Shown here: positions 1 to 12,222 of the stretch, in pieces
Position numbering within the stretch: the first letter of the stretch is position 1
Layout: each line of letters opens with the position of its first letter
Assembly: GCA_011316305.1 (NCBI GenBank)
Contig: SAUG01000106.1
Location: 212,556 to 276,555, forward strand
DNA: 64,000 bases
Direction: 5' to 3'
Source of the DNA: Rusavskia elegans
Taxonomy: Eukaryota > Ascomycota > Lecanoromycetes > Teloschistales > Teloschistaceae
Translations under genes and position numbers: made by a program
The notes under the pieces: model-generated
The model's input: only the letters and a program-made list of their open reading frames with translations
Told to the model about the DNA's origin: nothing
Database searches by the model: none

Positions 1-2867
1 AGGAATTCAAGGCTCGCCTACAAACTGACTTGCGAGTAATGCCGTTAATTCTCTTATAAGCAGAATCTTGTGTCTTTCTCTTGCCCGCAAGTTGGGTGCT
101 CGGCAAATGACATAGCTTTGTGAGGGATGATTTAGGGTGTCCCTCTGAATAGCAGTAACAGGTCAATAGCTGTCTGGAATAACCAGCAGCCCATCGTACA
201 TGTCATCCTCGCACAAGCCGGGAGAAGGCAGTGCCTTACGTTGGCAAGTCCCGCGATGATCGACCAAGCCATGTTTTGGCGTGCCTGCCTTGACGTCAAA
301 GTATCTATCCTCCGCGATGCGCTTCAGACATAGTCCACTTATCACGGAGAAGTAAATCTCTTAGGCTAACCGTTGACGAGTGACAATTTGCAAAGGAAAC
401 GGAATGTACAGACGCTGCAGTGGACCAGTAGGAGCTTAAACGTATGGGTTTTTGGTCGATGGAAACATGGCACACTGGATCGGATGTTTTTTCAACCTCT
501 CAATGAGCAGTCTTCGCTTACCAGTGATCCCCGTCTGCGAGCCGTGGCCAAAGCTTCATCCAAACCGTCCGACCCCACAGGCGGTAAGGCCCTACATTAA
601 GCCGCTGCTCATAGTACCAGGAGATGAAATATATTGTACATACGCGAGGCAGAACACTGAGAATGAATACAAGCCCACCAGGGGGTCTTTAAAGGTCGGT
701 CGTATCTGTTGAGCCGCGGACGTGTTCAAGCGTGTATGATGACAGTCCCACACAATGATCCATAGAAGTGTACAGTGGCCAAAGTATACTACAAGCAAGT
801 TGTCGGACTAACACATATGCATCGTAGGAGCAGAAAATTGAGTGCTAGAGAACGGAAGCAGAAGAAAATCCGCACATGAGCGCCAAGGCTTAGGGCTAGG
901 GTTCTGGTGCAGGAAAGGCGCTCGAGTGGATCCATAGTATTGAATATACAGACCTACTTCTCCCTACCAGTCTATCTTATGTCTTATTCATATGATCCGT
1001 CTCCATGACTGAATCAGCGGCGCCAAGTGTATCGCTTAAACTCTCCTCTTTGTCCAATCTTTCAAAAATGAGGCGGACACTTCCCAGTACGCTTACACCA
1101 ACAATTCACCTCAGGACTTTCCACTGCCACCATCTCGCGTCTATTTGAGTATAAATACCCAACCGCCCTCAACCCCTTCAGGATCAAAGCTTACTCCCCC
1201 GAGCCCATACTTCCAGATTACTCGACGTCTAAAAAACATAAACGTCGTACCCATGACCTCGGCCGGCTTTACAATCTTCTTCGCTACCTCCTGTATCGCC
1301 CCAACATCCCCTATATGAAGCCTTCCATCCCTCCCTTCACATATCAATCAAGCGGTCCTGACGTCCACGGGCAGACTTCGATGCGATCTAGATGAATCCG
1401 CACCAACACCTCCATCAGCTACTACAGAACATCCACCGCACAATTCCATTCGTGGTAGAGACGAAAATTCATCGCGGGCCGGTTTCACTGATGATCTTCT
1501 CACCAGTATGTCACTGAGGGAACCCAATTTCTTGAACCTGGCGTCGGTTTGGACTTGCCATTCCTTGGCGTTTGTCTGGCGGAGGTTTCGAGGGCGATGA
1601 GAAGTCAAGGTATATGGACTCAATAGCGAGGCGTTGCCGGACTTTCGTACGAGTGGTTATAAATATGGCGGCGATTGAGGGAGCGTTGAGGTGGGTAAAA
1701 GGGGTTTCTGAGGGTAGTGGGGCGTTCCGCTGGGAGTTGTGATGGACACGCTGGGCTAGGGTGGTGATGGTGGTGATGGTGGTGATGGGAGTAGAAATCC
1801 ATTAAAGTAGTCCGTGTATACTCGGTGTTTCTCGTGAGAACAATAAAGCCGTTCACACTTAAATAAACTGTGTATATGATTCAATGATCTAAGGAAATCA
1901 AAGTCGCAATCTTAGCAGTTACAGATTTAGCTTAGCTGTTGAAAAGCGCGATGAGAGACTAAAATGTAGAAAAGAAGAGACTTTCAGAGACCTGGCTGAG
2001 TTGACCTAGCAAGCGTTGATGCAAGGGAGAAGCCTTGGACGACCGCATGAAAGAACCTCACGCCCTTCACGAGATCGATGGCGTTGAGAATAGTAGAAGC
2101 AAAATTGTACGAGAAAAGTGATAAAGTAGAGATAGATAAATGAATCTCATTGTTTACACCCGATAGATATCATGATCTAGCAGACTTCAAAGAATATGTC
2201 GATCACTACCATCTGCTGTTGTGTGTGTACCATCAGTGACCTTTTGCCATGCTTCACTAGGAGTTGAAAGGCTGTTATAACTTGAGCGCCATCTTTTCAG
2301 GCATTCCACTAACACCTGTGGAGATTGTCGGCGGGGATACAAATAGCACACTGATCGAAGGTCTGAATCTCCATGCTAGATCTAAACAGATAGCAAGATA
2401 TTGTTTTAATTTTTCTGCTGATTATTTGCAAAATACGAGCAAGTATAATGGTCCTGATCGATCTTGGCGAAATTGATTGACTCCGCCTCATGTGGATGTC
2501 CAGTCGACGCAGAAGCTCGAAAGCGGCAAAATGTTCGGCAGATCTTATACGATCGGGCCACGAGGTCGGAAAAGACAGCCATAAATATACAGACTCGCCG
2601 AGAGAATAGCGAAATAGTGATGCTCCACCACTACGGCGTTTACACCTCGGGTGCCGTGCTGGAGATTGTTGACACGGTCCCAGGGTCAAAAAGCGATGAC
2701 AAAGTTTAATCCTAAATATCGTAGAAAAAGATTGAGGAGCTTGGAGGAGTCAGCCTTCGACTTTTCCGTTCAGATCAAGTGACGATCCAAAGGCGATTCG
2801 TCAGTAATCACGCACCTCTTCATAGCATGACCTTGACTGTCGTTGACCACCCATCGTTTAGAACACC
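1..2867. other. Gene-poor stretch without a supportable gene
   Basis: Only short, overlapping open frames of mixed composition are present on both strands. None has a recognisable domain, signal peptide or paired splice sites I could defend. The plus strand at 2464-2709 is open and could be a gene remnant, but its opposite strand is open as well, so coding sense cannot be decided from sequence alone. Confidence 0.5.
1761..1788. repeat. GTGGTGATG minisatellite, three units
   Basis: Three consecutive nine-base units. On the minus strand it translates to a run of histidines, which is a by-product of the repeat and not a metal-binding protein. Confidence 0.8.
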
Positions 2868-4094
2868 TCAACTCGGATTGAAATAGTGATCCCCACAAGC
2901 GAGCATCATCAACTCGGGTTGGAGCTCCTTTTTCTCCAGCTTTGGTTTTGGAGGAGTCTGGTTCGAGGAGGACCTCGCACTAGGTGACAGTGCCTCCATA
3001 TATACCGCGCCGCTGTCTTGCTTGGCCTCTTGTTTCTCAGTGCCATCTTGTTGCTTGATATCCTTCTTACTGATGGCACTCTCTAGTCGCACGCTTTCAT
3101 CGCTTTCCGAATCTGAATGGAAATGCTTCTCGTCCCCAAAGCTGCTACAATCACACGGTTCAAGATCGTCCTGGTAACCCGACTCATACTCACTTGCGTC
3201 GTAGGCATGAAGGTTGAGTACCGCAGCAGCCGTTCTGAACTTTCGACGTTGTTCCACAGTCAAATCTGTAAGCTTCTTCAAATCCAGTACGCTGTCGACA
3301 GCGAAGGAATGGGTGTCATCGCCAAAAGATGAATGGAGCGTCGCTTGGGTCAGTGGGAGGATGAGGTAGGCCTTGGTGTCCGTTTCGAATCGCATGCAAA
3401 AGATATCGTAGGTCTTTTTGAGCATAAAGTAGGGTCGAATACTGAACTCTCGAGTGAAAGCCTGTTGAATTGTTAGTCAGGGTTATTTTGGAGGCAGTAT
3501 CACCCGTGAGTTTGTAATGAAGCTGAGCCGCTCTCCGATGTTCGAGTACCATAGGCCATAGATCGACCAGGTATGGAAACACTCTAGTCGACGAGTCCCG
3601 GAAGATATCTTGTAGTTCCAAGTAACAAAACCAATAAGACTTACCCGTACGCATTTGGCGATTTTGAAACTCTGGACTATATCAATCAGCTCATAGCCGT
3701 ATTTTGTAATTGTGTTATCATGATCATCCATCGCTTGCCGCTTGTTGTATCCAATCTCAATAAGAGGACAAATTTGCCCATCTTCACGAGAACAGAACGT
3801 GCCAAGATGTTCCGAGGGGGTGCACCGCTCGGCCAAACAATCCTGAGCCTGGACCCAATCCCTCATGTCGTCGCAAAAGCTCTGATGGCTGACTTGATTT
3901 GCAATCATCGAGATCAGCTCTTCAGGCAGCTTCCGGAAGGCTGTCGACGAAGTGTATCGAGCTGCCAGTCGGAAGGTAGTGATACTTGCTCTTGTATCAA
4001 AGTATGATAAAAGGCGAGCCCCAAGTTGTGCAAAGCTGACTCGTGCGGCCCATGCAATGGTGATCTTCTCAGGAGAGAAGGCCCATCTCGACAT
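2868..4094 (-). CDS. F-box-like hypothetical protein, two exons
   Basis: Exon 1 (4094-3504) and exon 2 (3461-2868) join across a 42-nt intron with GTGATA donor, CTGAC branch site and CAACAG acceptor. Phase is zero and the product is 394 aa. Residues about 55-70 carry an F-box-like stretch (KLPEELISMIANQV), the usual entry helix of fungal F-box proteins that present substrates to SCF ubiquitin ligases; the substrate is unknown. The C-terminal 120 residues are acidic and Ser/Lys-rich (ESDESV, EKQEAKQ) and probably disordered. The second exon keeps a well-ordered segment around CMRFETDTKAYLILPLTQ. The first methionine of the open frame gives the whole F-box region, so I kept it. The F-box label rests on a short motif; the splice join is convincing. 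Confidence 0.6.
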
Positions 4095-5229
4095 TGCGGA
4101 AATCTTCCAAGGCCCTCAGATGAGGGCAAAGTTGAATGACGTTGGGTTGAAGGAGGTTGAATTAAGGTTATGGACCGAAGTTTGTGTTGAGTGCCCCGAC
4201 CTTACTGCACGTATATCGATGTATCGATATGTCGGATTCCCGTGGTGAGAGCACGACTGCTTGCAAGGATGGAAAGCAGCATGAAAGGACAATCGGCTCA
4301 GTGAGAGATTGGGCAGCTTTCTAAGGCTCAAGGATATACTCCGATTCACCAGAGTCTCAAAGATCTTTCACGACCTCGACACCCACAACGACAAGATAGG
4401 GACTGCCTCTATCAGGGTCTTTTGGTGCGGCTTGACATATAGACTCTGTTGATCGTACGGCAAAGTCTCCGATGATGGACTCAATGGATGGTCTTACGTA
4501 CCAGAAGGCAACACTCGTTCGATAGGTCAAAAGACGGCAGGAATTGCCACAGACGTCAGCCTCTTGAGAATACACAGCGACAGTTGTCACTCTCTCGTAC
4601 AAAGGGCACAAGAGCGCATGAGATGCTACTGAAGAGATCACTGCGTCTTCTGCTGAGACAAGAAACAAGACGGAGTACACGTGGTGCTTGTTTCTGGAAG
4701 AAGTCGGTGATGGTTAGTTCCGAACTGAGGGGTAAGTCTTCAAGGCGGCCAGTCTAGTCTGTTTGGGCTTGGCGCTCCCAAATTGGCCGAAGCTTTTCCG
4801 TCGGCGATTAGAGTAGTCAAAGATGCCCTCACGACATAGTTATAGTCGCAGGCTTCTTGCTAATCCTTTGCGTACAGGGAAACGTTGGCTTGTGTACGAG
4901 TGCGTTGATCCTTCTCATCACGCTTTCCCCTCCACGACTTGTTCATATTTCAGGAGATACCACCAGGCGACCGGTTCGACCGCAACAATTATCACACACT
5001 GTAATTTATGGAGGCCATACGTATGCCGGTCCTTGGATCAACTGCTCTCACCGTGCTGTGCGCAGTTCCCCAATCACCCTCACATTTTACACCCCTGGAC
5101 TTTTAACTTCGTTCCTCGCGCTTCCCGTCTCGGCTGCTGGCACTGCATCGTAGAAAATCATAGCATCTGACCTGCACCAGGCTCTGACTAAAAGAAACCC
5201 CCCAGAATGGTTGTCTTCAGCAGCGGCAG
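4095..5229. other. Intergenic, unresolved small open frames
   Basis: A minus-strand frame at 4357-4680 and plus-strand frames around 4823-5170 have protein-like composition but no domain I recognise. The plus-strand frames could belong to the missing N-terminal part of the broken membrane-protein gene that follows. Confidence 0.35.
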
Positions 5230-6520
5230 GTGGTGTTGCGTAACACCGACTCCGCAGCTGCGGCCGCCTACCAGTTTCTTCACCTTTCCTGGGCTTGGCA
5301 CAGGACTACGCGAGATGCTGCCCTGAGATCGCTCCCTCTGTCGTTCTTGGCCCTGGCCAACCTGGTACTGTTCACCTGGGCTGGTATTATTTCTCCTCAA
5401 ATAACCAAGGCTGCTGCCGGTGATGAGAGACTCATCCTCTCTCGACATATCGTGGCTACCCGCTTGCCAGGGACAATATCACGTTGTACGATGTCTCGAC
5501 CCAGCGCATCAAGGATCTCAGACGTAAAGTATCAGCCGAGAGCTACGCGAGAGACTTTCACAGTATATCACTAAAAATTTCATCGGATTGCAAGCATTAC
5601 GTTCAACCGAACATTCCATTGACTATCAATCGCAACGCACCCTGCCCCTTTCCAGAAGACAAATGTCTTAGTGCATATTGAGATGGAAAATCTTCTGGAC
5701 ACTCTTGGAAGCCTCTACCAGCCTTGGCCCGAGAGGATGCCGAATTATCTATATGCTTCCTGGCAGGTAACCTGTTACGTATATTGGCCCTGGTCAGGAT
5801 CTGCTATTTGGCGCAAACAACAAGACACAGAGATCTGGGTCGGACCTAGGAAGTCAAAGTTACGAGCCGGATGAACTGGTGACTGTCCTAGCTTGTATCG
5901 ACCAACACCAATTCAGTGTTGACAAAAGGTCCACCGTCTTGACAGCCCAGGAACCTGCTACCAACGCCTACGAATAAATCGATTTAACCCCCATACAAGA
6001 AGCTATGCAGATCGTTTGGACAAATCACTGACCCGCTGTTCACTCTACTAGAGTGTCTGATGGCTGGGTAGTAATGTTGTCCGCGCTTCGGATATGCTCG
6101 TCGACAATCTTCGAGCCCCCGGAATGTGCTGCTGGGACATCCGTGGGTACAGATGAAAGCTTTATCGTGCTAGCAAAAGATTTGACAGAAGAAAAGACCA
6201 TGTACCGTTCACAAAAAGTCCGCAATGCAACAGGCACCTTTCCATTCTCCGTCCTCGGGCTTTCGGTTATCATCGTTGTCGGGACCATTATGATCAGGTT
6301 TAAATTTTTTTTTAGTATAATAATACGCTATTGGAGAAGCCTGAAGAGATCCAACGAGGTCACACAGTTGCTGTGGATACTTGATGAGATGCTGCAGCTA
6401 CATCGATTGGCGTATGAAGAGGCTGGACAAGGCCGGTGGATCTACCGCGAGAATTCTGTATCAATGATGAAGGAGGGAGATGTAGTTGGCATTCCCGAAG
6501 GAGCCAACAGAACATCCTAG
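5230..6520 (+). pseudogene. Decayed fungal integral-membrane protein gene
   Basis: Matching pieces of one fungal membrane-protein family occur in order but in different frames. First a hydrophobic stretch (LPLSFLALANLVLFTWAGI) at about 5310-5400. Then TLYDVSTQRIKDLRRK and the Cys-containing NRNAPCPFPEDKCLS block in a second frame (5445-5680), and a third frame at 5671-5760. A fourth stretch, YEPDELVTVLACIDQHQF, ends at a TAA at 5975-5977. Last comes the conserved C-terminal part at 6053-6520, with one transmembrane helix (FSVLGLSVIIVVGTIMI) and the LQLHRLAYEEAGQGRW signature. The frame changes at positions without plausible introns and the internal stop argue for a pseudogene. The family is recognised from the pattern of its Cys blocks and tail; its function is not known. 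A heavily mis-split live gene is the alternative. Confidence 0.5.
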
Positions 6521-6840
6521 GCTGAGATCTAACGCCAACCCGCAGAATACAAGCAGTGATGGAGTCGAGATGGCCTCGCTGATTGGCGACAAGAAGTCTC
6601 GTACGACAAAATGGTCGACAATATAACAAGCTTTATTCAATCTCTGTGACCTTGATGTGGTAATTCTAAGAGGGTAAAGAATTAGCACCCCATCTCCATA
6701 GGCAGTGACTAATCCTCTGGATATAGGATCCATCACAAGATACCACAGGGACTTAGCACAAGTCTGACCAAGCGCCAGCTAACTTTCGAGAATTCAATAT
6801 GGCCATGCGTTTCCTCCATCCAATAAAGCTAACCATGACA
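6521..6840. other. Short intergenic spacer
   Basis: Between the decayed membrane-protein gene and the end of the hydrolase gene. I see no gene or repeat in it. Confidence 0.5.
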
Positions 6841-8121
6841 TCAAGGGGCATGGAAGGGCTCTGTCGCAGCCTCGAGGTACCAATTGTGTTCCTTTTGATA
6901 CGATCGTCCAGGCCTCGCAGTCTTCAAAGTCATGGTGGTCACTCCCTGCTTAATTTCGCGTCCAGCAAAACGATCCGCAATCCAATCCATCCACACCCTC
7001 TGACCAGCCTGCACCGCAGGCACATGCGAGACCCCAGGAAGGCGAACAAACTCCAGCCGCGATTCTGGCCAATCCTCTGCCGTATTTTCAACCGCGTTGG
7101 CTGTGGCATCGATACACAAAGTGTCGTCAGTTTCGCCATGAATAACTAGTAAAGGCCCCCCAATCTCCTTCCCGCCGTTCTGAACCTCCTCGAGGAAGTT
7201 CCTGAACGCCTTGTTCAACCGCCAACCAGGCTCCAACAACCCATCCGCCAGAAGCAGTGTTAAGCTCGCCGAAGTACCAGCACCAATTTCTTCAATAATC
7301 TTCAACCTTTTTCGACCTTCCTCCGTAACAAGATTCGACAACTTCTCCTCCTTATCCCAATCAACCCACCCCGGCGTCATCGCTTGCGCCAACACCGAGC
7401 AGAACGGATCTTCAAGCCCATACAACGTCGTAAATGGACTCACCGCAACCGCCCCAAGATACCCATCCACCGGTTTCCTCGCCTGTCTCTCCGCGACCGC
7501 CCATGCCGCGCCTCCACCCTGCGAATGCCCAATAACAACCCAATCCTTCGACAATTCATCTTTCCAGACGCTCTGTGCCGCTTGCACAGCAAACACCACA
7601 TCATTAGCATGTGCTGGGCACGCGAGATACTGATGCACAATCTTCTCGCCCTTCGCCGTCTTCGATACCCCAAGGCCCGCATAATCCGGCATAACAACCA
7701 CATACCCCGCGCTCACCAACTGATACGGAGCCAGGAAATGCTGCCAAAGAGTTCTATGATTTGAAGGCGCGTTTTCGGCGAAAATCCCACTGGTTCCGTG
7801 CGCCCAGGCTACGACGGGATATTTCCCAGCGGTATGCCTCTTAGGTGAGTAAGGCCACAGAATGGCTGCAGAAGTGGGGACGGGCAATCCCAGAAGATTT
7901 TCGGATTGGTATATGAAACGCGACATTGAGGTCATGGGAGGTAAGAGGTATTTTGATGTATCGGTTTCGTGTTCGATTTTTAATGGTGTGCCTGGTAGCT
8001 CCTTATTATCATCCGGTTGAGGTGGTACTTGGTAGAACTCCTGATCAAAAACAGAGCCATTTGCCCAATTAGTCTTCTCGTAGCGGAGGGCGTCCTGGGC
8101 GGCGGTGGGTATGGCGTCCAT
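6841..8121 (-). CDS. Secretory-lipase-type alpha/beta hydrolase
   Basis: A single-exon enzyme of 426 aa from the methionine at 8121; the open frame continues upstream to 8265, but those 48 residues look unlike the family, whose members begin near MDAIPTAAQDALRYEK. It has the alpha/beta hydrolase core: the oxyanion-region HGTSG at 109-113, nucleophile elbow GHSQG at 198-202 (Ser200), an acid residue in HGETDD (Asp332 or 333) and catalytic His366 in GVSHVPA. The layout matches fungal LIP-family lipases and esterases (prolyl or feruloyl-type specificity cannot be told). I see no clear N-terminal signal peptide in the shorter model, so an intracellular esterase is as likely as a secreted lipase. 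Confidence 0.85.
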   Translation of the reverse strand: MDAIPTAAQDALRYEKTNWANGSVFDQEFYQVPPQPDDNKELPGTPLKIEHETDTSKYLLPPMTSMSRFIYQSENLLGLPVPTSAAILWPYSPKRHTAGKYPVVAWAHGTSGIFAENAPSNHRTLWQHFLAPYQLVSAGYVVVMPDYAGLGVSKTAKGEKIVHQYLACPAHANDVVFAVQAAQSVWKDELSKDWVVIGHSQGGGAAWAVAERQARKPVDGYLGAVAVSPFTTLYGLEDPFCSVLAQAMTPGWVDWDKEEKLSNLVTEEGRKRLKIIEEIGAGTSASLTLLLADGLLEPGWRLNKAFRNFLEEVQNGGKEIGGPLLVIHGETDDTLCIDATANAVENTAEDWPESRLEFVRLPGVSHVPAVQAGQRVWMDWIADRFAGREIKQGVTTMTLKTARPGRSYQKEHNWYLEAATEPFHAP

Positions 8122-9545
8122 CGTTGATATGATGTTGCGAGATGAAAGTTTGCTCAAAGTGTCTGTTTCGAGTCCTCTAGGGTAGGTATTTCTTTGATAG
8201 ACAATCCTCTGCAACAGGCTGTTCGACCAGGTATAATAACTTGCGAAAAAACCGCGACGCGTCATCGGCCTGGACCGACCGAATCGTGGCAGTGTAATTC
8301 AGCTCCTTCTTTTCAGCCCGCCAACATCCGAAGGATCAACCCCCTGCTGCATTCTCTTGCGCAACCGGAATCCTTTCCTTCCATCCTCATATCGCACGTA
8401 CAGCCATCTAATAAACCACGCGAAACTCAGTTCACCCATATTCTATTCATCCGACCAAATCGCCTCAACTCCCGTCACGAACTCCTATCGTTTGAGATTC
8501 ATTCCAAACCGCAGGCGCCCTTCTATCTCTGTATTATGATGACCTCAATTTATCATCTCCATTTTCCATAATATTTCTCGCCATCTTCCTCGGGCATTCT
8601 CACCTCCATCTCCCTAAGCAACGCGATCTCTTTTCGCACCATACTCACCACCAGCACCAACATACCAGCAAACATATTCGTTCCACATCGACTGAAACCT
8701 CTCTCCAGGACATCTGTCCCCGCAAACCACACACCCCATAAACCCCTAATAATATTAATAAAGTGATAACTCAGTCCATCTGCCATCCTCGGTTGGCCTC
8801 CCATTGCATCTCAAACATGGTGTTGGTCATAGCTCTGGGACGCAGGAGCCAGAGACTTTCATAGAAATGAATTAGGAAGACTAAAGACCAAAGATGATGA
8901 TGTAAACTCCACCTCTACAAAGGGAATGTAATATTGGAATCAGCTCACCCTGCATCCCACTGGCGTGTTCCAATAGAAATCTCAAGTCTTTACTCGATAG
9001 TAGTGAGGTGGTGCAATACTCGCACTACGGTCTCGCTGACTCGCCGCTATACACATCCGAAGAAACATGAGCCGTGATTAGGTTTTGTGCGCAAAAGCTA
9101 AGTAGCAAGTTTTGTATGGCACCGCGATGAGCTGCTCAATAAGTGAGCCTATGTAATTCGGCATCAGAGCCAATCTGCAAGAACTACTAGGTATACCCAC
9201 TTCACATCTATCTGGGCAACAGGGGTCTGGAGCTCAAGGTGCAAGAAAGGGACAAGAGCAATACAGAAGAAGGAGGAGTCTCGGAGTATGAGATATACTA
9301 ATTAGGATGTTCGCCAGCTCCGTCATCTCGTTTTTCTGCCGCAGTCCCTGGGCCAACCCATCGTTTCTCAAGCGAGATGTGGGCTATGAAAACCTTCGAT
9401 CAAGCGTAGAAGGGACCAAAGTGCCCGTCCTGGAGTGCGTCCAGGATCGCTTTGGTAGAACCCTTTTTGTTGCTGGGGTCCAAGAACACGCTCACGACCA
9501 TCCCACGATCTTTGTTATCTTCTCTCATATTAGTTATCATCGCAT
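8122..9545. other. Intergenic region with one doubtful small ORF
   Basis: Includes the 5' leader of the hydrolase. A minus-strand frame at 8553-8804 (83 aa, one hydrophobic segment around MFAGMLVLVVSMV) could be a small protein or an exon, but it has no recognisable domain. Nothing else can be supported. Confidence 0.4.
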
Positions 9546-11850
9546 TCAAGCCTTATTGGGCAAAGACTTACGTCCATCTGGCAACTGATGCCTACGCCAC
9601 CTGTTGGGTTGCATACAGCTGGTCAAAACTTCAGGCAGTCGCTCTGGTTGTGCAGAGAAAGCCGGAAGGGCGAACAAAAGTGGTAGATTGCCAATAAGCC
9701 CAGCGGAGACAGGTAGCGGAAGCTTCGGAGCCGGGTCGTAGTCGTAGTCATAGATTGTAGGGAGCAGCTGTGGTATCCATGTATGTGAACCAGGGGCAGC
9801 TAAACGTTGTTGATCACCAACTGCTGATACCGACGAGAAATAAGTCTGTTGATGGGGTATATGATCGAAGCTTAGAACCTTCCAGCCTCCGTACTCTTCG
9901 GCGACGTCTTTCTTCTCAGCATCGAATGTTACCGCGAGAAGATGATTTGTGTCTTGCCACTGGGTGAAAACAGTAGCCACGCTGTACAGCGTTCTTGTGT
10001 ATCCATTGCCGGATTCTGGTGCAGTGATATCTGTCATTCTACCACCCATCCAGCGGAACAGTCTGGCACCATGCTTCTCTCGGAGATAGGCATTTCTACG
10101 GTTCGGTGGTGCCCATCGCCCGAGACGGATTGGCTGCTTGGTGTAATCAGGGGCAAGGGGCTCATAAAGTACGAGGCAGCTGAGGTCCGATGGAATGTGG
10201 CTAGGAGAGATATGGAAATTGTCGTTGTCGGGGCTATCGTTCTTTTCGTCCGCATCTGTGTTATAATGATCAGACTTTTCGTCCGCATCTGTGTCATACT
10301 GATCAGACTCGCGGGGTAGAGCAAACAACGCTATGTCCTCTAGGTGGGATGCAACGTGGAGCCGGAGAGCTATTAGATTCATTTCTTGCCCGCACAGCGA
10401 GCAGGAGTCCTTCTCATCAGGATCTGCTGCTCTCTCACACATGTCCAGCATTACAGGAAGCTGTGACTCGGTAAATGTGCCTGGATGGTCGTGCAGTATG
10501 TGATTTCTGAGTAGCTGGGGCGACGTGAATTTCGGCTCACACCCGTTCCAACAGATCCAGCTGCGCTGGTGTAGCTGTTTCTCATGATACAGCCACTCGT
10601 GCCGTGTGATATACATCTTCTCGGCATTGAGACAGTCCTTAAATGTGCATACATAGGGTCTAAGATCTCTGAATACGTGCCTCCTGTATGAGTCAGCGTC
10701 ACGAGTTATCTGCGGCTTCTGATAGAGCCTGAGTTCTTACTTCCATAGTCCTCGTTGTCTCATATTGATTGTGTCTAACTGTGCATGACAGTATGGACAC
10801 TCAAATGATGTCTGGTCAGCTGGCACATTCGGTACGTTTGGAATCCTGAGGCTTCTATCTCTCTCTGGTAGAGATGGTGCGTAGACTGTATTTCGTTGAC
10901 CCGTAAGGCTTGCGTCATCCTGGAGGACGGACTGCGCAACCGTGGTGAAGCTCTGATGGCTGGCCTTTGAAGGCGTACCGAGGCTTGATGAAGGGATTTG
11001 TCCGCTTTCACTGGGCCCGGTAGTCTTTTCGGACATGAGTTCCGACTGTTCAGCGCATGATGCCGACGAGAAATCCTGGCCTGGTATCGCGTGGTGCTCC
11101 TCCCAGTATTCAAGTTGTTGCCGTCGCCTGGTATTGGCTAAGCCGAGCCGACGGACAAGGACTTTGCTTGCGGCGGGGAATTTGTCGTCGATATGAGCTT
11201 GGTCGTAGCGAGCAAAACGTGACGTACCAGCATATCTTGAGACGGATCGGATATACTTCTCGTGAACAGTAGAGCGTCGTAAACTCTTCGAGAGCTTGTA
11301 AAGAGACCCGATATACCCAAAGATGATGGAGATCAGAAACTGTGCGTTAGTCTCCTTCGGATGGGTCCCACTCCCACCATCGCCAGGCTGTTCTGAGGCT
11401 GTACTAGTGCTGCTCGCAGAGTCCTGATCGTAGTCCTCTGCAGTGAGGTCATTGTTTGTGCTCACGCCCTCATTCTTATGAAAAGTAAGGACCGCTAATC
11501 TTGCATCAGCCGCTGATTGCCACCAACCCTCTAAATTGAGTGCATTGTAGCGAACCTATTCCAATCGCCTCTTTTAGATCTGCAAGGATCTCCAGAAGTA
11601 TGGACCGTAGATTCTCATTGGTGCGAATGATATCGTCCAGAGAATCCCTTCCGGTGCGCAAAGCTCCCGAGTCTGCCGCCCAGACGTTCAATCGGCCATA
11701 ATTGTCAGACACCTCGGTCAGGTCGATGTCTTCAGCTCCTTGTGCTTTGCGGCTCGTGAGCATGAAGTAGAGCCACCGGTACGAATTAAGACAGTTTGAA
11801 AACGTTGCTGCGATGGAGTGAGACTCCTCCGTGTCTGCGTGGTCTGACAT
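9546..11850 (-). CDS. Fungal C2H2 zinc-finger protein, three exons
   Basis: Exons 11850-11556, 11494-10741 and 10683-9546 join in phase (introns of 61 and 57 nt) into 728 aa. The N-terminus is the helical module common to fungal NLR/C2H2 regulators (NVWAADSGALRTGRDSLDD; LRSILLEILADLKEAIG). After a Ser-rich linker comes a CPYCHAQL zinc knuckle. Exon 3 holds three C2H2-type units: the RPYVCTF...CL...H...H block, WICWNGCEPKF...NHILHDH, and CSLCGQEMN...HVASHLEDIALFALPR. This order is typical of fungal C2H2 proteins associated with ankyrin/NACHT families. The downstream 220 residues are unrecognised and contain a near-repeat of DQYDTDADEKSDHYNTDADEK. The gene is head-to-head with the DUF7580 gene. 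Confidence 0.75.
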
Positions 11851-12222
11851 GCCGCTTGCTGTTCATCAATACCGAGTCTTCTCTCTAAGTGAGTGATTTT
11901 TATATTTCAATGGATGCGTTGGTGTTGAGAATTGATTGAAGGCCCCGCCTTCTCGCTGCTAGTTGACTCTCTGACGTGACTTCCAGCCGGTCTCTGGGAT
12001 CTGATTCCACGTAGCCTTGCAGGTTTCGCCCACGCAGGCCAAGGGAAATGCCGCAGCGACCTGGATGAACTACCGAGGATCTGCGAGGCTGTTCAGCCGC
12101 ACGCAGTACATTCAATGCCCCGCGCGAATGCTCCACTGATCTCGAGATTCACCCCTGGCAGGTTACTCCGATAGGAGCTGCTTGGATTATAAAAACTATA
12201 GACGCAAGTCAGAAAGCAGAGC
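11851..12222. promoter_or_regulatory. Shared divergent promoter region
   Basis: The 372 bases separate the start codons of two divergently transcribed genes. Each side has a TATA-like stretch: ATTATAAAAAC near 12187 for the plus-strand gene, and the complement of TTTTTATATTT near 11895-11905 for the minus-strand gene, each roughly 35-50 bases before its ATG. Co-regulation is inference. Confidence 0.5.

Noticed and set aside
1620..1856. Open frame with nine histidines in a row
   Set aside because: Produced by the GTGGTGATG minisatellite; flanks have no protein character.
7211..7764. Plus-strand frames of 126-140 aa
   Set aside because: Antisense shadows of the alpha/beta hydrolase gene.
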